This document shows, piece by piece, positions 25,868 through 34,906 of a stretch of 44,323 nt of DNA. The notes under the pieces were generated by a model. The model searched no databases and was not told where the DNA came from. It saw only the letters and a list, made by a program, of their open reading frames with translations. This DNA comes from Bacillota bacterium (GTDB lineage Bacteria; Bacillota; Clostridia; Christensenellales; Aristaeellaceae). The DNA is taken from NCBI GenBank assembly GCA_023404345.1, contig JAEYCB010000056.1, positions 1-44,323 on the forward strand. The letters are read 5' to 3'. How positions within the stretch are numbered: position 1 is the stretch's first letter; every line of letters begins with the position of its first letter. A program made the position numbers and the translations under genes.

Positions 25868-26521
25868 TTATTTCTCCTTTTGACGCACAGGATTGTGGAT
25901 GGCGCTTTCTCTGGGGCGCTGTGTGCCGCGCGCCATGCGCTCCAGCACCTCGCCCACCAGCTCCGAAAGCAGCACGCCCAGGATGCCGCTGATGATCATG
26001 GCGTCAAATACGCCTGCGCCGCCCAGCACAAGCGGCTGGTTGACGCCTTTGGACCAGTTGACCACCGCCACGGCGATATCCGCCAGCATCACGCCCACTA
26101 CGCCGCAGAAGAATGCGCCCCGGCGCGACCGGCCCAGCACGTAGGCCACCACACCGCCCGCAAGGCCGTAGAGGTACATGGGATCAATCAGCATGCCCTC
26201 GGGCTCGTTGGGCAGAAAGTGGGAAAGCGCGTAGATGACGCCTGCCGTGATCAGCGCCCCGAGCACCGCGCGCACGCGCTCTTTGGCCGTGCCGGCCCGC
26301 GCCAGCAGATAGACGCACACCCCGAAGGGAATCACCGCGCCGCCGATGCTCACCGACACGTTCCCCACCGTGACGTTTGGAATGAGCGTACCGAAGAACA
26401 TCAGCGCAATCAAAACCAGCGCCGCCCGGTCGCTCAGATACAGCTTGTCCAGCACGCGCTGGGCCACGCCGAAAAACACCAGGACCGCCACAACGGTCAA
26501 TAGGACCATTCCGATCGACAT
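25868..26521 (-). CDS. DUF1614 family membrane protein
   Basis: A 217-residue polytopic protein with about six hydrophobic segments and the motifs MFFGTLIPNVTVG, SIGGAVIPFGV and VLGGAGVFDAMIISGILG typical of DUF1614. The function is unknown. I chose ATG 26521, preceded by AAGGGATG; the open frame extending upstream to 26611 codes a Cys/His-rich segment that does not look like protein. Its 3-nt spacing to the SpoIIP-like gene suggests a linked role at the membrane. Confidence 0.75.
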   Translation of the reverse strand: MSIGMVLLTVVAVLVFFGVAQRVLDKLYLSDRAALVLIALMFFGTLIPNVTVGNVSVSIGGAVIPFGVCVYLLARAGTAKERVRAVLGALITAGVIYALSHFLPNEPEGMLIDPMYLYGLAGGVVAYVLGRSRRGAFFCGVVGVMLADIAVAVVNWSKGVNQPLVLGGAGVFDAMIISGILGVLLSELVGEVLERMARGTQRPRESAIHNPVRQKEK

Positions 26522-26656
26522 ACACACGCATCCCTTCGTCTTATGGAAGTGATGGGTATTCTGCCCCAAACGGACGAAAGCATGCGCGGGGGTGCACCAT
26601 GCGCGCCGCAAGCGATTTCAAAATTTTATTAGGCGGGCCAACGCTTTTTGCGGGTC

Positions 26657-26685
26657 TTGGCTTTCCGGCGTGCTTGTGATATACT
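26657..26685 (+). promoter_or_regulatory. Promoter for the paaK-iorAB cluster
   Basis: -35 TTGGCT (26657-26662), a 17-bp spacer and -10 TATACT (26680-26685), which carries a TGA extension. It lies about 105 nt before the first phenylacetate-CoA ligase. The rest of the 26522-26788 gap holds a run of AAAATTTT and no other feature I can support; a promoter for the DUF1614 gene was not clear. Confidence 0.6.
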
Positions 26686-26788
26686 ATTTCGTAAAACCAC
26701 GGCGCGCCGCCCCGCAACCGTAGCGAGGCAGCCCGGCAGGAGGGGGCGGCGGCGCGGAAAAAAGGCAGTACGGAAGGAGCGTTTCCCC

Positions 26789-28081
26789 ATGGCGGTGTGG
26801 AACCCAAAGATCGAATGCGCAAAGAGAAGCGAGATCGAAGCGATCCAGCTGGAACGGCTCAAATGGAGCGTACAGCACGCCTACGACCATGTGCCCATGT
26901 ACCATGACAAGATGGTCAAGGCGGGTGTGAAGCCATCGGATATTCGCACGCTGAAAGACATTGCCAAAATCCCCCTCACCACCAAGACCGAGCTGCGCGG
27001 GCAGTATCCTTTTAAACTGCTGGCCGTGCCCATGCGCGAGGTGGTGCGCATCCACGCCTCCAGCGGCACCACGGGCCAGCCCATCACCGCCGGCTATACC
27101 CGGCGCGACCTGGATACCTGGGCGGAGTGCATCGCCCGCATCGCTACCGCCGGCGGCGTTACGGCGGACGACATCGCGCAGATCAGCTTTGGCTACACGC
27201 TCTTTACCGGTGCGTTTGGCCTGCATGGCGGGCTTGAGAAGATTGGGTGCGCCATCATCCCCATTTCCAGCGGCAACACCGAGCGGCAGATCAACATCAT
27301 GCGCGACTTTGGCTCCACCGTGCTGATCGCCACGCCCAGCTATGCGCTTTACATGGCCGAGGTCGCCGAGCGCATGGACGCGCTCAAGGACATCCGCCTG
27401 CGCGTGGGCCTGTTTGGCGCGGAGGCCAGTACCGAGGAGATGCGCGCGGAGCTGGAACGCCGCTATCATATTCTGGCCACTGAAAACTACGGCCTGACCG
27501 AAGTGATGGGGCCGGGCGTGAGCGGCGAGTGTGAATACAAGTGCGGCATGCACATCAACGAGGACTGCTTCCTGGCCGAGATCATCGACCCCGATACCGG
27601 CGAGGTGCTGCCCATGGGCGAGCAGGGCGAGCTGGTGCTCACCACCCTTGCCAAGGAGGCACAGCCCGCCATCCGCTACCGCACGCGCGACATCACCCGC
27701 CTCATCGAGGAGCCCTGCGCCTGCGGCCGCACGCAGCTGCGCATGGAGAAGATCAGGGGCCGCAGCGACGACATGCTCATCATCCGCGGGGTGAACGTGT
27801 TCCCCTCGCAGATCGAAAGCGTGCTGGTGGGCCAGCCGGGCATCGGCCCGCATTACGAAATCGTGGTTACCCGCGAGCATTTCACCGACCATCTGCAGGT
27901 CAAGGTGGAGCTGGTGGATGCCTCGCTGCTTGAAAAATACAGCGAGCTGGAAAAGGTGCGCGACCGCATTCGCGCGCAGCTGCGAACCGTGCTGCAATTG
28001 GATGTAGAGGTGACGCTGGTGTCGCCCAACACCCTGAAACGGTTTGAAGGAAAGGCAAAGCGGGTCACGGACCTGCGCTGA
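26789..28081 (+). CDS. paaK: Phenylacetate-CoA ligase (first copy)
   Basis: A 430-residue acyl-adenylate enzyme that activates aryl acids such as phenylacetate or indoleacetate to CoA thioesters. The ATP-binding motif is SSGTTGQP (91-98). YGLTEVMGPG, YRTRDI and the GRSDDMLIIRGVNVFPSQIE hinge segment match PaaK. ATG 26789 follows GGAAGGAG at 8-nt spacing; the upstream open frame covers the promoter. The IorAB subunits follow 14 nt downstream. Confidence 0.92.
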   Translation: MAVWNPKIECAKRSEIEAIQLERLKWSVQHAYDHVPMYHDKMVKAGVKPSDIRTLKDIAKIPLTTKTELRGQYPFKLLAVPMREVVRIHASSGTTGQPITAGYTRRDLDTWAECIARIATAGGVTADDIAQISFGYTLFTGAFGLHGGLEKIGCAIIPISSGNTERQINIMRDFGSTVLIATPSYALYMAEVAERMDALKDIRLRVGLFGAEASTEEMRAELERRYHILATENYGLTEVMGPGVSGECEYKCGMHINEDCFLAEIIDPDTGEVLPMGEQGELVLTTLAKEAQPAIRYRTRDITRLIEEPCACGRTQLRMEKIRGRSDDMLIIRGVNVFPSQIESVLVGQPGIGPHYEIVVTREHFTDHLQVKVELVDASLLEKYSELEKVRDRIRAQLRTVLQLDVEVTLVSPNTLKRFEGKAKRVTDLR

Positions 28082-28095
28082 GGAGGAACGACGCA

Positions 28096-29874
28096 ATGGA
28101 TGAAAAAATGCTCACGGATGACGTATTCGTGGCCGATCCGGTGGAAGAAAGGCTGATGCTGGGCAACGAGGCCGTGGCACAGGGCGCCTGGGAGGCGGGC
28201 CTGCGCGTGGCCGCGAGCTACCCCGGCACGCCCAGCACCGAAATTACGGAATGCATGGCCCGCTTCCCGGAGGTGGACTGCCAGTGGGCGCCCAATGAAA
28301 AAGTAGCCACGGAAGTGGCCTTCGGCGCGGCCATGGCCGGCGCGCGCGCCATGACCTGTATGAAGCATGTGGGCGTGAACGTGGCCGCGGACCCCATTTT
28401 TACCGCGGCTTATACGGGCGTAAACGCGGGCCTGGTGGTGGTCTGCGCGGACGACCCGGCCATGCATTCCAGCCAGAATGAGCAGGACAGCCGCTACTAT
28501 GCCCGCGCGGCCCACATCCCCATGCTCGAGCCGTCGGACAGCCGGGAGTGCCATGCCTTTACCCGTCTGGCCTTCACCATGAGCGAGGAGCTGGATACGC
28601 CGGTATTCCTGCGCCTGACCACCCGCGTGGCGCACGCGCGCAGCGTGGTGGCCATCGGCGAGCGCCAGGATGCGCCCCTTCGCCCCTACCACAAGGACGC
28701 CATGAAATACGTCATGATGCCCGGTATGGCCCGCAAGCGCCACCTCAAGGTGGAGGCGCGCGAGGCGTTTTTGTCCGAGGCGGCCAACCGCCTGCCCATC
28801 AACGTGATCAAAATGCGGGATACGTCCGTGGGCATCATCACCAGCGGCGTGTGCTACGAATATGTGCGCGACGCCATGCCCCACGCCAGCACGCTCAAGC
28901 TGGGCATGGTCTACCCCCTGCCCATGAAGCTCATCTGCGAGTTCTCCCAGAAGGTGGACCGCCTGATCGTGGTGGAGGAGCTGGAAGGGCTGATCGAGCG
29001 CGAGGTGCTGGCCGCGGGCATCGCCTGCGAGGGCAAGAGCCTCACCGGCATTCAGGGCGAGCTGAGCGTGGAAAAGCTGCGCAGCGTGCTTTTGGGTGCG
29101 GACATGCCCGGGGGAGAGGATGCGTCCATCCCGGCGCGCCCGCCGGTGCTGTGCCCCGGCTGCCCGCATCGCGGCGTGTTTTACGTGCTCAACAAGCTGG
29201 GCATGCGCGTGATGGGCGATATCGGCTGCTACACGCTGGCCGCACTGCCGCCGCTGAGCGCCATGGACGCGTGCCTGTGCATGGGCGCCAGCATCGGCAT
29301 GGCCGGCGGCGCCGAGCGCGCGCAGGGCAAGGATTTCTCGCGCGGCACCGTGGCGGTGCTGGGCGACAGCACCTTTATCCACAGCGGCATCACCTCGCTG
29401 ATTGACGCGGTGTATAACCGTGAAACGATCACCGTGGTGATTCTGGACAACCGCATCACCGGCATGACGGGCCATCAGCAAAACCCCGCCACCGGCTTTG
29501 ACATCCACAACCAGCCCGCGCCCCAGCTCAATCTGGAAAAGCTGGTGGAAAGCTGCGGCGTGACCGATGTGCGCGTGGTGGACCCCTTCGACCTCAAGGC
29601 CACCGAGCAGGCCATCCGCGAGGCCGCCGCCAGCGAGCAGGTGAGCGTTGTCATTGCGCGCCGTCCCTGCGCACTTTTGGACAAGACCGCGCGTCCGTCC
29701 TTTGTGATTGACGGATGCCGGGGCTGCGGCGCGTGCATGAAGCTCAGCTGCCCGGCCATTGAGCGGCACGGAAAGCTTGTGGAAATCAACCCCGCGCTGT
29801 GCAGCGGCTGCGGCATGTGCGCGCAGGTATGTCCCTTTAAGGCTATCAAGAGCGGCAGGGAGGCGAGGGTATGA
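28096..29874 (+). CDS. iorA: Indolepyruvate:ferredoxin oxidoreductase subunit alpha
   Basis: A 592-residue TPP- and iron-sulfur enzyme subunit. IorAB converts arylpyruvates, CoA and oxidised ferredoxin to aryl-CoA, CO2 and reduced ferredoxin. The N-terminal pyrimidine-binding domain shows the SYPGTPSTEI segment. The TPP domain has GDIGCYTLA and GDSTFIHSG ... DNRITGMTGHQQNP. The C-terminal 2[4Fe-4S] ferredoxin domain (about 538-590) carries CRGCGACMKLSC and CSGCGMCAQVC. ATG 28096 follows AGGAGG. Its stop overlaps the iorB start by 4 nt (ATGA). Confidence 0.96.
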   Translation: MDEKMLTDDVFVADPVEERLMLGNEAVAQGAWEAGLRVAASYPGTPSTEITECMARFPEVDCQWAPNEKVATEVAFGAAMAGARAMTCMKHVGVNVAADPIFTAAYTGVNAGLVVVCADDPAMHSSQNEQDSRYYARAAHIPMLEPSDSRECHAFTRLAFTMSEELDTPVFLRLTTRVAHARSVVAIGERQDAPLRPYHKDAMKYVMMPGMARKRHLKVEAREAFLSEAANRLPINVIKMRDTSVGIITSGVCYEYVRDAMPHASTLKLGMVYPLPMKLICEFSQKVDRLIVVEELEGLIEREVLAAGIACEGKSLTGIQGELSVEKLRSVLLGADMPGGEDASIPARPPVLCPGCPHRGVFYVLNKLGMRVMGDIGCYTLAALPPLSAMDACLCMGASIGMAGGAERAQGKDFSRGTVAVLGDSTFIHSGITSLIDAVYNRETITVVILDNRITGMTGHQQNPATGFDIHNQPAPQLNLEKLVESCGVTDVRVVDPFDLKATEQAIREAAASEQVSVVIARRPCALLDKTARPSFVIDGCRGCGACMKLSCPAIERHGKLVEINPALCSGCGMCAQVCPFKAIKSGREARV

Positions 29875-30449
29875 GCAAGGCGGCATTTGATCTGGTCATC
29901 GTGGGCGTTGGTGGACAGGGCACCCTTTTGGCCAGCAAGATTCTGGGGCGCCTGGCCCTCAGCGAAAACTGCGGCGTGAAGGTCAGCGAAGTACACGGCA
30001 TGAGCCAACGCGGCGGCAGCGTGATCACGCATGTGCGCGTGGGCGACAGCGTGCATTCGCCCATGGTGGCGCTGGGCGGCGCGGATTATCTGATCAGCTT
30101 TGAGGCGCTGGAGGCCGCGCGTGCGGCGTGCTACCTGAAGCCGGGTGGAACCGTGATTGTCAACACCCAGCACATTCTGCCCATGCCCGTCATCACCGGC
30201 GCGGCGGCCTACCCGGACAATCCGCTCAGCGGCCTTGCCCCCTATCGGGTGGAAAGCGCGGATGCGCTGGGCATCGCTGTGGAATGCGGCAGTCAGAAGG
30301 CGCTGAACCTGGTGCTGCTGGGCATGTTCAGCAGGCATCTGCCCTTTGAGGAGACGGCCTGGCGGGACGCCATTGCCGCCTGTGTGCCTCAGAAAACCCT
30401 GGAAGTCAATCTGGCGGCCTTCGCGCGCGGCCGCGCCCTGATGGGCTGA
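29871..30449 (+). CDS. iorB: Indolepyruvate:ferredoxin oxidoreductase subunit beta
   Basis: The 192-residue gamma-type subunit of the 2-oxoacid:ferredoxin oxidoreductase family. Recognisable segments are the glycine-rich opening IVGVGGQGTLLASKILG, VSEVHGMSQRGGSV and ADYLISFEALEAAR. It pairs with IorA, and the 4-nt overlap suggests equal synthesis. The CoA-binding and dimer role is known for the family, not visible directly. Confidence 0.95.
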   Translation: MSKAAFDLVIVGVGGQGTLLASKILGRLALSENCGVKVSEVHGMSQRGGSVITHVRVGDSVHSPMVALGGADYLISFEALEAARAACYLKPGGTVIVNTQHILPMPVITGAAAYPDNPLSGLAPYRVESADALGIAVECGSQKALNLVLLGMFSRHLPFEETAWRDAIAACVPQKTLEVNLAAFARGRALMG

Positions 30450-30479
30450 TATACAACCGCTGTGAAGGAGAGAGCACCC

Positions 30480-31787
30480 ATGGAGCATGTTTATTGGAAT
30501 CCAAACATGGAAACCATGCCGCGTGAACAGCTTCGCGCTTTGCAAAACGAGCGCCTGCGCGACGTGGTGCGCCGCGTATACGAGCACGTCCCCTTCTACC
30601 GCAACAAGATGCAGCAGCTGGGCATCACCCCCAACGATATCCACGGCGTGGAGGATTTGCACCTGCTGCCCTTCACGGAAAAGCAGGATTTGCGCAACAA
30701 TTACCCCTTTGGCCTCTTTGCCGTGCCGCAGAGCGAGATCGTCCGCATTCATGCTTCCAGCGGCACCACCGGCAAGCCCAGTGTGGCCGGCTACACCAGC
30801 GGCGACATCGACCGCTGGGCAGAGCTCATGGCCCGCGCCATGTACTGCGCCAATGTGGGCAAGAGCGATATTGTGCAGGTGGCCTATGGGTACGGCCTGT
30901 TCACCGGCGGCCTGGGCGCCCACTATGGCGCAGAGCGCGTGGGTGCGAGCGTAATCCCCATGAGCGGCGGCAACACGGTTCGTCAGCTGATGCTGATGGA
31001 GGACTTCGGCTCCACGGCGCTGTGCTGCACGCCCTCCTATGCGCTCAATCTGGCTGACGCCATGGAACGCGAGGGCCTTACGCTGGACCGCATCCGCTTG
31101 AAGAGCGGCATCTTCGGCGCGGAGCCCTGGACCGAGGACATGCGCCGCCGCATTGAGGAAAAGATGGGCATCGACGCGCTCAACGTCTATGGTCTCAGCG
31201 AGGTCATGGGTCCGGGCGTTGCCATGGAGTGCATGGCCAAAAACGGCATGCACATCTGGGAGGATCACTTCCTGCCCGAAGTGATCGGTCCGGACGGCAG
31301 GAGCCTGCCCTACGGCGAGCAGGGCGACCTGACCTTCACCACGCTCACCAAGCACGGCATGCCCCTCATCCGCTACCGCACCCACGACCTGTGCACCCTC
31401 ACCGACGAGCCCTGCCCCTGCGGCCGCACCCACGTGCGCATGGGCCGCGTGATGGGCCGCACGGACGATATGCTCATCATCCGCGGGGTGAACGTATTCC
31501 CGTCGCAGATCGAGCATGCGCTGCTTCAGGTGCCGGGCATCGAGCCGCATTATCACATCGTGGTGGACCGTGTGGGCACGCTGGACACCATTGAGGTGCA
31601 GGTGGAGCTCTCTCCCTCCGTGATGAGCGATACCGTGCGCGATCTGGAAACGCTGGAGCGCAAGATCGTCAATTCCCTGGCCAGCCATGCGCTGATTCAT
31701 GCCAGCGTCAAGCTTTGCCAGCCCGGCACGCTTCCCCGCAGCGAGGGCAAAGCCGTGCGTGTGACCGACCGGCGCCATCTGCAATAA
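30480..31787 (+). CDS. paaK: Phenylacetate-CoA ligase (second copy)
   Basis: A 435-residue paralogue of the first ligase with the same motifs: SSGTTGKP (93-100), YGLSEVMGPG, YRTHDL, GRTDDMLIIRGVNVFPSQIE. I chose ATG 30480 after GAAGGAGAGAG; a GTG at 30462 sits upstream in frame and lacks an SD. The two ligases diverge mainly in the N-terminal and substrate-pocket regions, so they may prefer different aryl acids. Confidence 0.92.
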   Translation: MEHVYWNPNMETMPREQLRALQNERLRDVVRRVYEHVPFYRNKMQQLGITPNDIHGVEDLHLLPFTEKQDLRNNYPFGLFAVPQSEIVRIHASSGTTGKPSVAGYTSGDIDRWAELMARAMYCANVGKSDIVQVAYGYGLFTGGLGAHYGAERVGASVIPMSGGNTVRQLMLMEDFGSTALCCTPSYALNLADAMEREGLTLDRIRLKSGIFGAEPWTEDMRRRIEEKMGIDALNVYGLSEVMGPGVAMECMAKNGMHIWEDHFLPEVIGPDGRSLPYGEQGDLTFTTLTKHGMPLIRYRTHDLCTLTDEPCPCGRTHVRMGRVMGRTDDMLIIRGVNVFPSQIEHALLQVPGIEPHYHIVVDRVGTLDTIEVQVELSPSVMSDTVRDLETLERKIVNSLASHALIHASVKLCQPGTLPRSEGKAVRVTDRRHLQ

Positions 31788-31854
31788 CAGACATTCCGCC
31801 CGCTTGGGGGCGTCGTCAGTCCGTATCCCATCCAGAGATAAGGAGGAGCCAGCC

Positions 31855-32286
31855 ATGTACGTAAAGCAAATTTCCGTTTTCATCGAAAACACCCCCGGCC
31901 GTCTGGCGCATTTTACCAAGCTCCTTGGGGACAATAACATCGACCTGGTATCCCTCTCCGTGGCGGATACCACGCATTTCGGCATCCTGCGCGGCATCGT
32001 GGCGGATTACGAAAAGGCGGTCAAGCTCATCTCCGACAACGGCTACACCGTTAAGCTGACCGATGTGCTGGCCGTGAGCGTGCCGGATCATCCCGGCGGA
32101 CTGGCCCAGGTGCTGGAAACCCTCTCTGGCCACGATATCGTGGTGGAATACCTCTACAGCTTCGTGCGCAACGCGGGCGATCATGCGCTGATCATCTTCC
32201 GCGTGGATAAGCTGGACGAGGCGGAAAAGGTCCTGAGCGAAGCGGGTGTGCGCCTGCTGTCGCAGGACGAGGTGCGCGGCCTGTAA
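31855..32286 (+). CDS. Tandem ACT-domain protein
   Basis: A 143-residue protein made of two ACT-like repeats. The first begins KQISVFIENTPGRLAHFTKLL, and the second repeats the PG(G/R)LA motif in VPDHPGGLAQVLETL. ACT domains bind amino acids or other small ligands. Such proteins often accompany paaK/iorAB clusters, where they could sense an aromatic amino acid. ATG 31855 follows AAGGAGGAG. No catalytic domain is present. Confidence 0.88.
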   Translation: MYVKQISVFIENTPGRLAHFTKLLGDNNIDLVSLSVADTTHFGILRGIVADYEKAVKLISDNGYTVKLTDVLAVSVPDHPGGLAQVLETLSGHDIVVEYLYSFVRNAGDHALIIFRVDKLDEAEKVLSEAGVRLLSQDEVRGL

Positions 32287-32336
32287 GCCGCGCGGCAATA
32301 CGCGCGCTTCTTGCGCGCAGGCGGGAAGGTTAGACA

Positions 32337-33452
32337 ATGCTCAGGCAAAACCGTGTCGAAATCGACATGGATGCAATCAGGAACAACTACCGGATTCTAA
32401 GGGAACGGGTGCCTGCCGGCGTAGAGGTCATGCCGGTCATCAAGGCAAACGCCTATGGGCACGGCATGCTGGAAACAGCCCTTGCCCTGGGCGGTATGGG
32501 GGCTTCGCATTTTGCCGTGGCCCTGCCCGAGGAGGGCATCGAGCTGCGCCTTGGCGGCGTGGAGGGCGAAGTGCTGGTGCTGGGCGCGGCCATGCCCCGC
32601 GCGGCGCAGGACTGCGTGCGCTATGGGCTTACCCAGACGGTCTTTACCCCGGAAATGGTAGCCCTGCTGGACCATGAGGCCGCCATGCAAAACCGTGAAG
32701 CGCTGGTGCACGTCAAGCTGGATACGGGCATGAACCGCATCGGCCTTAGAACCGCGGAGGAAGCGGACGCCCTGGCCGCCGCGCTTGCGGCAGCCCCTCA
32801 CGTGCGCGCTACGGGTGTCTACACCCACTTTGCCGACGCGGACAATCCCCTGCCGGATGGCGGGATGAATCCTTTTACCCGTGCGCAGTTCAAGCGCTTT
32901 TGCGTTCTTCGCGCGCATTTCGACCCGGCCATTCCGGCGCATGTGGCCAACAGCGCCATGAGCCTGCTCGCGCCCGAAGCGTATTTCAACATGATCCGCG
33001 AGGGCATTTCGCTCTACGGCTATCCGCCCGTGCCCACAAAGCTGCCCTTTGCGCCCGCCATGGGCTGGTACACCGAAATTGTACATGTCAAGCGCGTAAA
33101 CGCAGGGGAGAGCATTGGCTATGGCTGCACCTATGTTGCGCCCCGCGACATGGTGGTGGCCACGGCGGCCGTGGGCTATGGTGACGGATACCACCGCGCG
33201 TGTTCCAACCGGGGCGCAATGCTGGTGCACGGCAGGCGCGCACCGATTGTGGGGCGCGTATGCATGGATCAGACCATGCTGGATGTGACGGAGATTCCCG
33301 GCGTGCAGCCAGGGGATGAAACGGTGATCCTGGGCCGGCAGGGTGAGGAGCGCATCGACGCGGTGGAGCTGGCCGACTGGGCCGGCACCATCAGCTACGA
33401 AGTGCTGCTCGCCATCACCGCCCGGGTGCCCAGAATTTATCTGCATGCATGA
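32337..33452 (+). CDS. alr: Alanine racemase
   Basis: A 371-residue PLP enzyme that interconverts L- and D-alanine for peptidoglycan. K36 in VIKANAYGHG is the Schiff-base lysine. Y262 in SIGYGCTY is the second catalytic base, and GDGYHRACSNRG and GRVCMDQ are further family motifs. ATG 32337 follows GGGAAGG. A 6-bp GCGCGC hairpin (32302-32318) lies just upstream and may mark the end of the ACT transcript. A PLP racemase next to amino-acid fermentation genes could act on another amino acid, but its motifs are those of ordinary Alr. Confidence 0.95.
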   Translation: MLRQNRVEIDMDAIRNNYRILRERVPAGVEVMPVIKANAYGHGMLETALALGGMGASHFAVALPEEGIELRLGGVEGEVLVLGAAMPRAAQDCVRYGLTQTVFTPEMVALLDHEAAMQNREALVHVKLDTGMNRIGLRTAEEADALAAALAAAPHVRATGVYTHFADADNPLPDGGMNPFTRAQFKRFCVLRAHFDPAIPAHVANSAMSLLAPEAYFNMIREGISLYGYPPVPTKLPFAPAMGWYTEIVHVKRVNAGESIGYGCTYVAPRDMVVATAAVGYGDGYHRACSNRGAMLVHGRRAPIVGRVCMDQTMLDVTEIPGVQPGDETVILGRQGEERIDAVELADWAGTISYEVLLAITARVPRIYLHA

Positions 33453-33515
33453 ATCAATGGGTTTTTCGTCAAAATAACCCCTGTCGGTCAGGCGGGGGGT
33501 GGAAAGGGAACACAG

Positions 33516-34328
33516 ATGCAAAGTGCCAAAGGGAAAGCCAAAAAGCCGGTTGTTGAAGTAAAAAAGCCGATTCTCAGGGGGTCATGGCACGGAAAGGACG
33601 CCTGGAAGCTGGCTTTCAAGCGGATGTTGAGCGTGCTGGCCGTTACGGTTATCTACCTGATCGCCGGGATGCTGCTGAGCTTTGAAAGCCTGTGGGGCCG
33701 CCTGCTTTCTTGTATCGGCATTGTTGGCCTGGCGGTATACTATCAGTATTATCAGGGGACGATGCGCGGAGAAAACGACGCTGCCTTTGGAGAAATCATG
33801 TATGTACGCCAGGAGAGCGGACGTCCTGTTGGAAAGGATGACCGCGCGCGCTGCTTCCATCCTTTCAAGGGCATGTTTGCCGCGCTGGTAGGTGCGGCTC
33901 CGTTTGTGGTGTTTACGGTCATTTATGCAGCGCTTGCCCGCCCGATTACCTATACGCTGGGCGTGCTTCCATCCTGGACGGAGGCGCTGATGCGCCAGAG
34001 CGAATTTGCCAACGCGCTCAGCTACTACGAAAGCGTCGGCACGCTGGGTGTGATGGACATTCTGCGCGTGGTTGACCGCACGCTGATTATGCCGTTTGTC
34101 AACGTGTTTTCCTATGTGAGCAATGACGCGGCGCTGCTGGCAGAGCGTCTGAGCCCCCTGTTTGTGCTGATTGCGCCCCTGGCCTACGGCCTGGGTTATA
34201 CCCAGGGCACAAAGATGCGCGACAAAATCAACACCGGAATCAAAATGGGCGACGATAAAAAGAAGCGCCGGGAGCGCAAGGAGCGCAAGCAGCGTCAGCG
34301 CAGCAAGGCGCCGGAAAGGTTGATTTAA
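33516..34328 (+). CDS. Hypothetical polytopic membrane protein
   Basis: A 270-residue protein with hydrophobic segments at about 38-57, 61-80, 120-140 and 215-237. A Lys-rich N-terminal stretch and a strongly basic C-terminal tail (MGDDKKKRRERKERKQRQRS) are probably cytoplasmic. I do not recognise a family. ATG 33516 follows GGAAAGGGA. Its TAA overlaps the ATG of rsmD by 1 nt, so it is translationally coupled to that gene. The tail could bind RNA or acidic lipid; this is speculation. Confidence 0.75.
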   Translation: MQSAKGKAKKPVVEVKKPILRGSWHGKDAWKLAFKRMLSVLAVTVIYLIAGMLLSFESLWGRLLSCIGIVGLAVYYQYYQGTMRGENDAAFGEIMYVRQESGRPVGKDDRARCFHPFKGMFAALVGAAPFVVFTVIYAALARPITYTLGVLPSWTEALMRQSEFANALSYYESVGTLGVMDILRVVDRTLIMPFVNVFSYVSNDAALLAERLSPLFVLIAPLAYGLGYTQGTKMRDKINTGIKMGDDKKKRRERKERKQRQRSKAPERLI

Positions 34329-34888
34329 TGCGCATCATCGCCGGGCAGTGCGGCGGCGCGCAGCTCTACGCGCCGCGAGGCATGGATACGCGCCCTACGC
34401 AGGACAAGGTGAAGGAATCGCTGTTCAGCATCATCCAGGCCTATGTACCCGGCGCGCAGGTGCTGGACCTGTTTGCAGGCAGCGGCGCGCTGGCGCTGGA
34501 GGCATTGAGCCGCGGCGCGGACTGTGCCGCCCTGGCGGACCGCGACAGGGAGGCGGCTGCGTGCATCCGCCGCAACATTGAAAAGCTGCGTTTTACGCAG
34601 GCGGCGCGGCTGTATGCGGCCGACTGGCGGCAGGCGATTTCACAGATGAAGGCGGACGGGCGGCGGTTTGATCTGGTGTTTCTGGACCCGCCCTACCGCA
34701 TGCAGGTGCTGGAGGAATGCTGCGCGGCGCTTGCAGAGCTGGAGCTTTTGGAGACGGACGCGCTGCTTGTTTTGGAGCATCGGCTGGATGCGGTTCCTGC
34801 GCCGGACGCACGCTTTGCGCTATGGAAGGAGCGCGCCTATGGCGATACAGCGATTCATTTTTTCCACTACTGCGGCAATGCGCTTTGA
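34328..34888 (+). CDS. rsmD: 16S rRNA (guanine966-N2)-methyltransferase
   Basis: A 186-residue SAM-dependent methyltransferase that modifies G966 of 16S rRNA in E. coli. It shows RIIAG at the start, RPTQDKVKESLF, the SAM-binding LDLFAGSGALALEALSRGA, and the catalytic DPPY (120-123). It precedes coaD, a common order in Firmicutes. The start overlaps the upstream membrane protein stop. Confidence 0.94.
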   Translation: MRIIAGQCGGAQLYAPRGMDTRPTQDKVKESLFSIIQAYVPGAQVLDLFAGSGALALEALSRGADCAALADRDREAAACIRRNIEKLRFTQAARLYAADWRQAISQMKADGRRFDLVFLDPPYRMQVLEECCAALAELELLETDALLVLEHRLDAVPAPDARFALWKERAYGDTAIHFFHYCGNAL

Positions 34889-34906
34889 GTCGGGAGGGGA
34901 CCGGAT

